Shown here piece by piece: positions 31,478 to 42,882 of a stretch of DNA of 64,000 nucleotides. This DNA is from Lolium rigidum. Its lineage: Eukaryota > Streptophyta > Magnoliopsida > Poales > Poaceae. How positions within the stretch are numbered: position 1 is the stretch's first letter; each line of letters begins with the position of its first letter. The position numbers and the translations under genes were made by a program. The stretch covers positions 69,201,341 through 69,265,340 of the forward strand of contig NC_061508.1 in assembly GCF_022539505.1 (NCBI RefSeq), given 5' to 3'. The notes beneath the pieces are model-generated. The model searched no databases and was not told the DNA's origin. It was given only the letters and a program-made list of their open reading frames with translations.

Positions 31478-32225
31478 AATCGCTTATTAACAAGGCTGTC
31501 CCTCTTGATTTGTTCCCAGCTGGAAAATGATGACTCGTCAGGCCGGGACCGTTTGTGAGAGTCCTTTGTGCGCACAGGACATGGAAGATCTGTCTTTCAG
31601 CAGTTTCAATCAGCCTTCCACAAAATTTCCTCTGCTTCTTTTGTTTGGCGTGTATGATTGTACCATTTGTACCCTTGCGTGGTTGCATCTGTAGAAAAAT
31701 GCAGGAGAATAGCATTGGACTGACATTTAGTTGGACACGTTTGCACAACGAGACGGATGACAATTGAATTGAATCCCATTGGGCTTATCTTCTACTGCTA
31801 CATTGGCACCTTGCAAGCTAGAATAGCCAGTTCCGAAACATCGCATCCCAGGATGGCAACTCGTCGGGTCATTACTTCGCAAATCATAAAAGGTCGTGCC
31901 GGAGATCGAGCGTTAGCCCGTAGAATTCAACGTGCGGGACGGGTATGGAAACATCATCTTGGCGTCATTGCACGGTCACAACAGGTGGAAAAAAAGATAT
32001 AGACGGAAATGATGGAGTGTCTCTCTCGCACAACTGAAAACTGACTGGTCGTCAGTTAACACCTAGAGTTTGTAGGAACCGGAAATTAAGTAACAGCAAA
32101 GAGGGTAGGCTAGGTGATTGGAACCTGAAATTGAAAGCATCGCAGCCGTAGAATCACAAACAAAAAGTGTAGGGTTTATAGTTCTCTCACGCCTCAAACG
32201 AGAGAGCACTAATTAAGCCGCTAAT
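31478..32225. other. Unassigned intergenic DNA
   Basis: There are no domain-bearing frames and no clear repeat ends. The right end merges into the ORF1 region of the next LINE, whose 5' edge I cannot place exactly. Confidence 0.5.
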
Positions 32226-33783
32226 TGAGTATGTTTGGAAGTCTCAGGATATTCCACGTAAGGCTGAGTTTCATCCGGTTTAGATCCATGTGGAAGGGGT
32301 TTGGTACACAGTGAGACATTTCTATGGTTTATGGGTTGTTGGTACTCTTATTGGTGTTCCTTTGGATGTTGATCTGGTTACTCTGCGGAGCCGAGGGATA
32401 ATGCGTATTCTGATTGCTATGGTGTAACCTTCTTCGCTGGAGAAGCAGGTGAATGGTATTGGTACTTTTCTAGTTTTCACTTGTGCGGTGAAGTTGAAGC
32501 TTTTTTACTTCTTCTTTTGTTGTGAGCCTGCTGTTTTCATTTCGGGCCCGTCTTTTATTCCTTATTTCTGGGGACGTAAAGGTGATGATGTGGATGATGA
32601 GGATTTGGAAAATGACAAAGACCACGATATTGTTGGTGCCCATGATTCATCTACTATGGAGACTTCTAACATGGAAGTGGACACTTCTCACCCATCGGTT
32701 TCTGTGAGCAAAGGAAAGACCGTGGCGGCCTCTCCAGTTCTTTGTGCGGCTATTACTCCGTACAATGTCAACCCGCGTACTCCGAGGAGGATTGAGATCG
32801 TCGAGAAGGTTCGCCTTGCGGCCTGCCGCACCTCCTCTTGGGCACCCCTTTGGTTTGGAGCGCTTGGCGGGGTCGGCGCATGGACAGCCCTCCCTGCCTC
32901 CGATGGTCTCTCCTTCCAGGCCGGGTGCGTCTTCGCCTATGGATGCTTCGGCCGCTACTTCACCGTCTCTGTTTCAAGACCACAGGGACTATATAGAGAT
33001 GGGGATGGTATCTACTTCAGCCATCTTCACCGCCTACCGGGGTGGCAACACTGTCTTTTTTTGGGGGGTAGGGGTGGATGCTTCTTCGGCAGTGACTACC
33101 CCTCCACCCACTGTGGGCGCGGCGGCAGGGTCGAGCACTACATCACCTCCACCGACCTCGGTTGTGTCTCCTTCACCGACACCGGCTACGTCTCCTTCTC
33201 CGACATCGACTGTTGCGCCATCGGAGACCCCGGGGACGAAGCATGCGGTGTCACCACCCTCCACGCCCCTGCCGAGGGCATCGGGGACGAGGGTGGCGAC
33301 TCTTCTGTCCGCCGGAGCGGGAGGTTCGGTCTCGCGGCGGATGGGGGGTCTGTCACGGATGAGGACACCATGAAGAAGGCGATGCATCGTAAAGCGGCGC
33401 AAAACTTGGACTCTCCTGGTATGCATACTTCTTCTAAGTCTTTTCTTTCTTTTTTGTCTCCGGTTATATCCTCTAAGCTCAATAGTTTAGGCATTAAACT
33501 GGGTAGTAACAAAAAGGAAGTTTCTGTTTCGACTAGAGTCTTGAGGCGCATGGAATTTGACCGTACTAGGGTTATTCCTAAAGCTTTGACCGTGTTGGAC
33601 TCCGCCTATTTGTGCGAGGAGGAAGCGATTGCCACATCAGATGGTCAGCTTCTTTCTTACCTTGTTGGTGAAGTGTCGAAGGTGGGTTTGGACGAGGAAG
33701 ATCTCTACTCTTTATATGAGTTGAAGGCATCTCGCCGGAAATCCAAATCTTCCTCCAACAAAAAGCGGCGGAAACGGTCATAA
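32226..33783 (+). pseudogene. LINE ORF1 (gag-like)
   Basis: Early frames read YVWKSQDIPRKAEF, WYTVRHFYGLWVVGTLIGVP and VTLRSRGIMRILIAMV, the N-terminal nucleic-acid-binding region of plant LINE ORF1 with two stops. The frame from 32449 continues through an acidic stretch (DDVDDEDLENDKDHD). Between about 32750 and 33370 the likely ancestral frame is Pro/Thr/Ser-rich and out of register. The end (YLCEEEAIATSDGQLLSYLV, LVGEVSKVGLDEEDLYSL, basic KKRRKRS tail) is typical ORF1. ORF1 proteins coat LINE RNA. Several frameshifts are present. Confidence 0.8.
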
Positions 33784-33828
33784 TTTGGATTATAAACAGT
33801 CATAAGATCTCTACTCTTTATATGACTT

Positions 33829-35744
33829 GGCTAAACATTGCACTTTGTTGATTGCATTAGGGATCATAATTTGGATTTTTTGGCTTTTTCTGAGACGGGT
33901 AGACGGGATTTCTCGCAAAGTCTATGGAACCGTATCACCAGTGGTATTGACTTTACGTGGATATCTAGTCCACCCCGTGGTAGATCCGGGGGCATTTTAC
34001 TCAGTGTTAGATTAGACATGATGGAGGTGTTAGCTCATTCATTGGGGGAATTCCACATTAAATTCCACATTAGAAATCGAGTTGAGAACTTTATTTGGAG
34101 TCTTGTCGGCGTGCACGGTGCTGCCCAGGAGGATTCCAAGGCTGCCTTCCTTCGTGAATTGGTTAATCTCGCAAAGGATAACCCGCACCCTATGCTCATA
34201 GGGGGGTTTCAATTTGATGAGATTTCCTTTCGAGAAGAGTAGAGGCAGGTTTGACAATCATTGGCCCTTTCTGTTCAACGTAGTCATTGATAGCTTGGAT
34301 TTACGAGAGGTGTCAATGGTTGGAAGACAGTTTACTTGGGAAAATAACGTCCCCAAACCTACATACGAGAAACTTGATCATGTACTGATGGACACCTACT
34401 GGGAACTGAAGTTTCCAATGGTCACGGTACATGCTCTAGAACATATTGTAGGTTTTTCGGATCATGGTCCCATCTTGTTGACCACTGGAGTACCTAGACC
34501 ACCGTCTACCCACCGGTTTAAGTTTGAACTTGGTTGGTTACAACTGAAAGGTTTTCAGGATATGGTTAAAAGGATTTGGGAAATACCTGTTGAAAATGTC
34601 TTCCCGATACAGAGGTGGAACAATGAAATGCGTGCCTTACGCAAACACCTGTCTGGTTGGGCTCGTCATACAACATCACTTAAGAAAGAAAATCAAAGAC
34701 TTAAATCTATCATAGATGACCTCGAGTCTATTGCAGAAGTTCGTCTACTATCAACAGTGGAGATTGAGCTAAAAATCCAGTCCAATGCAAATATAGCAAA
34801 ATTGCTGCGAGAAGAGGAGCTTAAATGGTACCAATGATCTAAAGGTCAATTTATTCTTGAAGGAGATTTGAATACAAGAAGATACTTCCATTGTGTTGCC
34901 AATTGCAGGTATAGGAAGAAACTTATTCGTCCTCTATTACAAGAAGAGGGCATGATTGAAGGCCATGATCAGCTTAAGTCGTACGTTACAAATTATTATA
35001 AAGGTTTGTTCAGCGCACCAATGGAAGGAAACTTCTCCCTAGATGAGGCTAGAACAGATGATGTTCCCCAAGTTTCTGATGAGGAAAATAACTTTCTTAC
35101 TGCGCCTTATTAAGAGGACAAAATAAGAAAGGCGGTTTTCCAAATGGAACACAACAAAGCCTCGGGCCCTGTTGGCTTCCCATCTGAGTTTTATCTTTTT
35201 TTTGGGATGTTATCAAGTCTGAACTTCTAGATTTATTCGTTGATCTTCATGCTGGACAACTAGAGTTGTTTCGCTTAAATATTGGTGAGATCATTTTACT
35301 ACCTAAGGTTAACGAAATAGAAAGGATCCAACAATATCGGCCTATCTGTCTCCTTAATTCTGTAGCTTTAAATTTTTTACTAAGGTTGCCACAATTAGGC
35401 TGAACACGGTGGCTGACCATGTAGTTCAACCTTCCACAAACTGCTTTTATGCAAGGGCGTAACATCCTAGATCGGGTGGTTGTCCTTCATGAAAAAGTTC
35501 ACGAACTACATCGGAAAAATTTGAATGAGTTTTTATTAAAGATTGAATTTGAAAAAGCCAAGAAGGGAACATAGCAAGGTGATCCATTATCGCCTATGTT
35601 ATTTAATATAGTGGCGGATATGCTCGCTATTATGATTGACCGCGCAAAGTCTGAAGGTCAAAATGAAGGGGTAGTTCCCTATCTAGTGGATGGTGGATTG
35701 TCCATTCTTCAATATGCCGACCACACAATTCTTTTTACGGAAAA
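33829..35744 (+). pseudogene. LINE ORF2 endonuclease and RT (5' part)
   Basis: Endonuclease: LDFLAFSETGR carries the catalytic Glu, SGGILLSVR follows, the GDFN motif is damaged by a frameshift near 34205 (GGFQF), and VGFSDHGPILL retains the SDH box. The RT lead-in follows (ILEGDLNTRRYFH, with stops at 34838 and 35113), then ILLPKVNEIERIQQYRPICL, QGDPLSPMLFN and the catalytic region SILQYADHTILF, in which the second Asp of YADD is His. It ends abruptly at 35744, where the insert starts. The enzyme would nick DNA and prime reverse transcription, but this copy is inactive. Confidence 0.88.
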
Positions 35745-36824
35745 CTAGACCATCAAGTCGCGCGTTACTGCGCCCGTCCTTAGTAAAGAAAATGGAGATA
35801 ATTTTAACAATGTTAGATAAACTGTCTTAACAATTAATACAATGTCTCAAAATAGGTGGGACATGTCCTCGAAGATTTAGTACATAGATCAAAACATGAG
35901 AAAATAATGCATTAGTAGTGATCATGTCACTAAGCAAACAAATGATTATACAGATTTTCAATGAGTTGACAAAACAATATGGAGCGAGAAAGTAATAGCA
36001 CACCAACAGATCAATTTTCGTTTTTTTACATCAACAAACTCGTTGTTTCACTTCATTTCTCTCTTTGAGCTGTAAATCATGAATAGTCCCAGATTGGCGG
36101 TTCCGTAATATCATACCAATCTGTCATTCAAACTGAAGTTTTATTACAGAAAGGGAACATAGTTTAAAGGACTTTCTCAATTTTTATAACTGTATTGAAG
36201 ATGCAGTCCCCGAAACCTGAAATGTTTTTATAAGTCTAAAATGGAATTGACCAAGAAAATTTACCAGAAAAGATCATAGAGAATCCAATAAAAACATAAA
36301 TCATAAATGCATTGCAAAATCACAACAAAGAGTAACCAGTTCAGGAGCAATACAATAGATGGGATTGGCTTATTCCTTAGTGCACATCAACAACTTCTAT
36401 AGAAGGAAACGAACTTAAACAGCAGTCAAAGAAGGAACTAACTAAAATAACACAATTGTGTATTCATTCGAATAAAAGAGATACCACAATATCATTGTTC
36501 CAGTTTTGTGAAGCTTAATCACGGATAAATTTATCCTAAATACCAAAAATGCAACATGTGAGATCTGGTGGAAAATCTGTAAAAAATAACGATTATGTGT
36601 TGATGCATTCTACCATACTTAACAATGCTACAGTTCGGCAAAATTTCATTGGTATAGATACATAGGCAACAACAAACAGAAAAGGATATAGGAAAAACAT
36701 AATCATTAATGAGGGATAATTGATATGCAATCAAACTCTCTTTTGCATTTGTAGGTTCACCCCCTTGTTGCCTGATTAAACGTTTTGTACAAAAAGAATA
36801 AAATTAATAGCCAAGCAAGTGTAC

Positions 36825-36996
36825 CTGTGTTGAACAATATGTACAAGAGAAATCAAAATAACTGTTCCTGAGCAGAGCATGCAAGCTCCTAGCAATTTGA
36901 CCTTAAGAACACGAAATGCAGAAAATTGACATCCTACTAAGACGGAGGTGATAGCTCTTACATTTATCAGTGAAGTAAGAATGAAGAATCGTGATT
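36825..36996 (-). other. Candidate captured exon (membrane-segment coding)
   Basis: On the minus strand GCTCAG precedes and CACAG/GTACAC follows a 172-nt open stretch reading FILTSLINVRAITSVLV… and KLLGACMLCSGTVILISL. These are two hydrophobic segments that could be membrane helices. Splice-like borders plus an open frame suggest an exon of a transporter-like host gene captured by the surrounding insert. Family not recognised. Confidence 0.3.
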
Positions 36997-37553
36997 CTGA
37001 GCGAACATGCAGAAAATGAATAAAGTGCAAAACAACACATATATGCTCTTACATTGAGGAAACTGAAGTGTGTCTAGAAAAATTGCATAGACGTGGTAAT
37101 ATCACCTGTAGCCACAGAAAGACCTAAGAGGAAGCAAACAACCCAAAGTATGATTTATAAGTTTTATCCAGGGACATGTTGTTCACTATTACTTGTGCCA
37201 CCTAAACAATGAAAGTTTAGGAGTACAATAAAATTTCAAGGCGAGAGCTCAGCCTGAAATATATGACGGTGTATAATCAATAAAATACAACAAGTTGGAT
37301 AAATATTATTAGACTATCAGTTTTCAACATAATATTTCTCCTTTGCTTTCAATTAAATAATGGTAATGGCACATTAACTAAATCCATAGGGAGATATCAT
37401 AGGTAGCGCCCAGTGGCATGTTCCCGGATAACATCGTCAGCCATTATCATTGCTATTTCTGGCTTGCTACTCTATTGTCTATTCAGCCTGAAAGGATTTC
37501 AAATGTACAAATATATGGTTGTGCAGAAGATATGCACATAAGTATTACCAGCC

Positions 37554-38911
37554 TCCCCTCCGTACCCCTCCCTCCGCCGCACGGCAGGTTTCGCTCTCGC
37601 CCGGCGTCGTTCCCCAGGGCGACGCCTGGGCGGACCCTAGCGCCGCCAGCCGCCGCCTCCCCTCCGTACCCCTCCCTTCGCTGCTGCCGTCGGTGCTGGC
37701 CACGGTGGCGGCGGGCCCCGGCGCCAAAGGGAGTCGGGGGGTGGTCGTGGTGACGACCTGTTGTGGCGGCTGGGGCGGCTGCTGCGGGGAGGTGAGCACG
37801 GCATCAGGGGCGGCGATCCCCTGGTGTGCGGCGGCAGCTGCTCCTTCCATGGCTTCCCGGCGATGGGGGCGGGGGGTGGTGGCTGCGGGTCTGGTTCCCA
37901 CACAGATCCGTCGTCGGTTCTCCTGACGGTGCGAGGAGGGGGCAGCGACTTTGCGAGGTGTGGATGGTGTGGTACCGGCGTCCAAGACTGCGTGGCGTGG
38001 CAGGCCCGATTTTTGATCTAGGTCGCGTGGGTCTCGGATGGTGTGTTCACCGATTCCTCCTTTGTTTTCGCTGGCTAGCAGATGACGGTGAGGGGGCATG
38101 TTCATCTGTTTCGTAGTTTGAAGGTGGTGGTCCTAGGGTTTCTCTTGCGCGAAGATAGAGACCTCCTGAGGCCTGCTCTCCTTGATCTAGCCGGAGTGTT
38201 GAGTTCCGGAAGGCGCCGCCGGCGAATGTAACAGTGTTTTTTTTTGCCTGGAGTTTGCTGGATCGGATGGTATTCGGTCGTGCGCACCCATGTTTTTATT
38301 CCAGCCGTTTGGTTCTGGAGGGAGCGGCGCGGAGCTCTGTTCTGTGTTGACACCAAGTGACATTTTGGTCCATGGTGAAGTCAGAAGAAGAGAATATCAT
38401 GAAGGCCGGATCGGAGGTCTAGCTAATGGGGATTTAAGTCTCCGCGCTGTTGAGGGACTTGCTTGGTGTTCCGGGCTTCGCAGCAGTGGTATGCAAGTGG
38501 GGGCGGCAACACAGGTGAAGTTCAGAGTCCTACCTTTCAGGGTGAAAATCCAAGGTCTGGCCTTAACTGGTTGTGCCTGGCAATGACCTTGTTGGAGGCA
38601 TTGTTTTTGAGAGCGAGGATTATCTTCAGGGTGAAAACCTAAGATCTTTGATCGGGTGACGACGGCGCTGATGCACTGTTTCCTTCTTGGAGGCATCTCT
38701 TTTGGAGAGTCTGTATTTCAGGTGTTGTCTTGGTGGTGGATGTATTGCTGTTGCTAGGCCTAGAATGCTATAGCGGGACTTTTGTTTCTTAGTTTTCTTT
38801 TTTCCTTTTTTGGCTGTGTGCATTCGTACTGCCATTAGGGTGTTGCGTTGTTGCAGAGACTGGGTGTAATTGGTATCTTCTGATATTAATATATTCCCTT
38901 TATCGAAAAAA
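37554..38911 (+). mobile_element. Polyadenylated non-autonomous retroposon, 14-bp target duplication
   Basis: AAGTATTACCAGCC occurs at 37540..37553 and 38912..38925, directly flanking the unit. It starts TCCCCTCCGTACCCC, is GC-rich at first, and ends ATTCCCTTTATCGAAAAAAA. Target duplication of this length plus a poly-A tail shows LINE-type target-primed insertion. No RT or endonuclease is encoded, and the overlapping Ala/Gly/Pro-rich frames look fortuitous. The TATCGAAAA tail matches the 3' end of the LINE at 42316. An internal imperfect duplication (CAGGGTGAAAA..C…TTGGAGGCAT) lies at about 38537..38614 and 38628..38700. Confidence 0.8.
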
Positions 38912-38925
38912 AAGTATTACCAGCC

Positions 38926-40400
38926 GAGCTGGCAATCAACCTCCACACTCAGATACTGATGTATAGTACAATTTACCCATATTTAAGGACCTTGCATTGC
39001 TAATTGTTGGTGATTTCACAGGTGATACATCCAGCCGAAATATTATAATGCACGACAAGGACCAGGCCTGGCACTATGTGCCCAATTTACACCCTGCCCT
39101 TATATGGACCTACAGTAGCCTGGATCATGTCACTTCTTCTTTGTCCATTGCTTTGATAATCTCTTTCTAATGAAAAATATAGAACACCATCACAGTTGTA
39201 TCAAATATTCCTTAGTTTGTGATGCTTTTATTTGATCAAACCTAAACATAATTAATTGCCACAAGATTGCATTCCATAAATCTGTAATTCTCTACATATC
39301 ATACAATCCGAGAAAGCTAGATATCATGGAAATTAATGATGCAACAAGTGTGTGAATAAACTTTGAGAAAGAATTGAGCAGGGTCATATGATAAGTATGT
39401 AAAATGGGTCATGCAGCAGAAAATGAAAGAGCTACTCCAAGTGGCTTACCAAATGAAAGAGCTTCCCAATGAATAAGAATAAATATGAACAATTTTCTAA
39501 ATCTGCCTTTCAAACATCAAGTTGCAGCTAATAATTTATATAGATTGCATAGCATGTATTTTTCAGAGCTTGTATATAAGTCAACCGTACAACGTTCTGC
39601 ATACAGACAGTGTCCAACTAAAATTGTGGATCAGTTTCAATTGAACATAAGAAGTATATATTGCGCAATCTGTACGAAACCTCCCATGCATATATCCTCT
39701 GCATTGAAAGGAGAAGTGAATCCAAATTATAAGGGAGGCATCAGCCATCGGGCATGGACTTCGATGTAGTCTCACATAACATGGAGGTTGTCCCGGTACA
39801 CCTCGAACTTCACGTGCTACGCCTGTGACTGGTCAGGCAGGCCAGTGTTATTGGTAGCGAAGAATACCATGACGGCCACCACGAGAATCCTGAGTGCCCA
39901 ACAATGTGTGTTGTGCACAGAATTGCACATCTTCCGCCTAAGGACTAACCAGCACAAAAATATGATGTCACACCTCCACATTTTTTCGATAGAGTCACAC
40001 CTCCACATAGCAGATAGCAAAGTGGTAGAGGACTTGGTTGCCGGAGGAGTGGCCGTTGCCTAGCCTTGTTGCCGTCACGGATATGGCTGGGCGGTTGCCC
40101 AGACTGGTTCCCCGGACTTGTTGCCCGCACAGTTGGGCATGGCGGCGGCACCTAGGGCTCGCCTGATGCCGCGCGAGATATGCGAGCATCCAGTGATGTG
40201 TTTCAATGGACGCTGATACTCGATGTAGAGACCTGGAGGAGGTACCGCTGTTTGAGATTGTGAGCGCCAGCGGTCTCGTGGAGCCAAGGAGGGGAGGAGA
40301 CTCTAGCGGAGAAAGTCAACCAAGCGGATTTTTTTGTGTTCGTGGTTCGTTCACTATGATGGGCTGCAGTACATGAATGAGGCCCAAATAACCAGGAGCG
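38926..40400 (-). other. Gene-like remnant sequence inside the insert
   Basis: On the minus strand the GC-rich segment 40310..40030 resembles a 5' UTR and first exon (an ATG near 40143 opens MPNCAGNKSGEPVW). Further on, 40000..39730 has short open stretches such as ALRILVVAVMVFFATNNTGL and FEVYRDNLHVM with intervening stops. Composition changes suggest exon/intron remnants of a captured gene. I do not recognise a family and cannot define exons. Confidence 0.25.
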
Positions 40401-40595
40401 ACCTTAGTCGGTTTTTGGAGTAGCAGCCCCTTAAGGAACGCTGGCCCGTCTAACGCGATGGGACGAAGTAAAGCAGGCTCAGTGATGATTCGGAATTACT
40501 AAGTTGATGTAGACCATTAGATGTGAAGATCGGACGGTACGAACCTCCAAAGCGCTATGAGGGCTCCTAACTCGTTCCATTATACTGTTACTCAA

Positions 40596-42234
40596 TGACA
40601 CCGAAAAGGCAAGAAACCTGAAATTAATTCTTTCAGTGTTTGAGCAGTTATGGGGTCTGAAAATTAATTTCCATAAGAGCTATTTGTCTTGTTTTGGTGA
40701 GGCCCAAGATCATGCTGCTCTGTATGCTGATTTATTTGGCTGCGGACAAGGCCAATTTCCTATCACCTATTTGGGAATACCGATTCATTATCGCAGACTT
40801 ATCAATGCTGAATGAAAATTGGTGGAGGAAAGATTACAAATTAGATTATTTAGTTGGAAAGAAAAATTACTATCATTAGGTGGAAGATTAGTTCTTATCA
40901 ATGCAGTACTAAGTAATATGATACTGTATATAATATCTTTCTTCCAGCTACCTAAAGGAGTCTTAAAGCGATTGGATTATTTCCGATCAAGATTCTTCTG
41001 GCAAGGGGATACTGAGAAGCGTAAATACCGTCTGGCTAGATGGATTGTGTTTTGCAGCCCTAAAGAGCATGGTGGTCTTTGTATTCAAGACCTCCAGGTT
41101 AAGAATAGGACCCTACTTGGTAAAATGGTTGTTCAAGCTACTAACTGAGGATGGCATTTGGCAAACACTCCTAAGTCATAAGGAGGAAGTATATTGGCTC
41201 AAAGGCATTATCCCAGGTCTATGGGAAGCCTGGGGATTCACATTTCTAGGTTGGTCTTATGGTAACTAAAAGATTCTTCTTTCCATACGGAACTTTCTCT
41301 ATTAGGGATGGATCTGAAATTCATTTCTGGGAGGATAAATGGCTAGGTAATGCCACACTTCAAGAACAATATTTAGCATTGTACAATATTATGCGTCACA
41401 AGGGCGATACTACCGCTAAGGTGTTGAAAACTTTCCCACCTTATGTGGCGTTCAGAAGAAGTCTCATTGAATCTAGGCAGGATTCATGGAATCACTTGCT
41501 ACAATGACTAGATTCAGTGCATCTATCGCATGGGTTGGACGAGTTTTGCTGGAATCTTACTGCGAGTGGTTCATTCTCGGTGGCTTCTATGTACAATGCG
41601 CTAATCCAGCTGGATATTCCTGTTGATAATAATTCAAAATTTTGGAAGATGAAGATACCACTCAAAATAAAAGTGTTCACGTGTTATCTTCGTCGAGGAG
41701 TCATTCTCACCAAAGATAACCTTGCTAAACACAATTGGCACGGAAGTAAGGAGTGTGTATTTTGTTATCATGATGAGACCGTAAAACACTTATTCTTCCA
41801 GTGTAAATTAGCTAGATCTATATGGTCAGCCATCCAGATAGGTTCTACCTTATACCCACCACGTAGTGGGTGCGAATATTTTTTGCAACTGGCTCAATGG
41901 TGTGGATGCCAGGTTTATTATTGGGATGGAAGCGATTGCTGTTATTTCGTCGCTATGGCTATGTAGAAATGACAAGGTTTTAACAATGTATCTTCTAATC
42001 TCATGCAGGTCATATACCGGTGCACGGCTACTCTATGTTCATGGTTGCCTCTTCAACGAGTGGAACATCGATCATGGCCTCTTTACGGAGGTGTCTACAC
42101 GATTGGAGGATACGTCGAGGGATATTTTTTCCCAACATGGGTGTCAGCGCTCTCCCGGCTTAGACATTATGCCCGTTTTGTATTTTCACAGTGTTTTACT
42201 TTCATATACACTTTCTTGTCCGTGGTTGCAATAA
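40596..42234 (+). pseudogene. LINE ORF2 RT remainder and zinc-binding domain (3' part)
   Basis: Resumes just after the RT catalytic box: DTEKARNLKLIL, GLKINFHKSYLSCFGEA, YLGIPIHYRRL, FFQLPKGVLKRLDYFRSRFF, FWEDKWLGNATLQEQYLALY. The zinc-binding domain has CVFCYHDETVKHLFFQC. The C-terminal end (LWLCRNDKVLTMYL…) closes at 42234 in another frame. Stops and frameshifts near 40815, 41120, 41250, 41505 and 41940 break it. The 3' UTR runs to the A-rich end at 42316. Confidence 0.88.
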
Positions 42235-42339
42235 CTATACTGTTACAACTGTGTGCATTCTAGCTATGCAGAGACCGGGTCCTTTAAAGTAATAAAGTGC
42301 GTATTATCGAAAAAACTTTTACTACGTTTGCAGCTTCTT

Positions 42340-42802
42340 TGGACCTCGCAGCTTCTTCATCGGCCAATTTTCTGATCACACCAACACCAACTCGTGCACT
42401 TGGACTTCCCGAGCTGTAATTTCTCACCTTTTTCAGCACATAGAGCGTCTCGGTAACAAGGATTTGCTACCAGTTGAGATTTAAGAATCCTGTTGCTTTC
42501 CAACACGATAAACTCTGTCGAACAACCAAATGCAAACACACGAGTAAGACCACATGATCGCAGAAGTGCAGCATCCCCATGCTCCGTATGTTGTGGTAGG
42601 TATAGGTTTGGTAGGGTTTCAGATCATCTCTGTCCGCATATGCATCACGCATTGACAATTCATTCGGACTCACCAAACCCTGGTCGTCTGCGAGCGCATC
42701 GGTCTCACTGACGGAAGAACGGGGGATGGTGTGTACCATTCTTTTTTCTTCAATCGCATCATGCTGAAGAATCTGACCCATGGAGGGAGGCATCTGAACC
42801 AT
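42340..42802 (-). pseudogene. Unidentified gene remnant
   Basis: The minus-strand frame 42802..42467 reads ETDALADDQGLVSPNELSMR and YHNIRSMGMLHFCDHVVL. After a frameshift near 42545 the frame 42539..42357 continues with FGCSTEFIVLESNRILKSQL, LVANPCYRDALCAEKGEKL and SKCTSWCWCDQKIGR. The residue pattern is protein-like rather than random, and the single shift joins the parts. I do not recognise the family. It sits just past the poly-A end of the LINE. Confidence 0.35.
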
Positions 42803-42882
42803 GGGTCATGCTGCATAGAATGTGTGAACACATGATCGAAGCGGTCAAAAGTTACAAGTGTTTGGCCACAGGATTTCGTCAA

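Larger units (their letters stand above)
35745..40595 (-). mobile_element. Candidate Helitron inserted in LINE ORF2
   Basis: Removing this 4851-bp insert rejoins the LINE frame exactly (…FTEN/DTEKAR…) at an A|T dinucleotide, the Helitron target. On the minus strand the left end reads as a Helitron 3' terminus: a GCGC-AGTAAC-GCGC hairpin, 11 nt, then CTAG. The other end begins TTGAGTAACAG rather than the expected TC. A CpG-type C to T change could explain this, but it is a weak point. No Rep/helicase gene is visible, so it would be non-autonomous. The interior holds exon-like sequence and a retroposon. An unrelated insertion type without duplication remains possible. Confidence 0.5.
32226..42316 (+). 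mobile_element. LINE (L1-type) with ORF1 and ORF2, split by a 4.85-kb insert
   Basis: Plus-strand order is ORF1, endonuclease, RT to the catalytic box, insert 35745..40595, RT remainder, zinc-binding domain, C-terminus, 3' end TATTATCGAAAAAA at 42303..42316. It is the same family as the fragment at 1..1440. Multiple stops and frameshifts show it is dead. I could not find the target duplication because the 5' end is eroded. Confidence 0.88.

Noticed and set aside
37418..38105. Gly/Ala/Pro-rich frames on both strands
   Set aside because: A GC-rich 5' part of a retroposon explains them. The first frame begins upstream of the target duplication.
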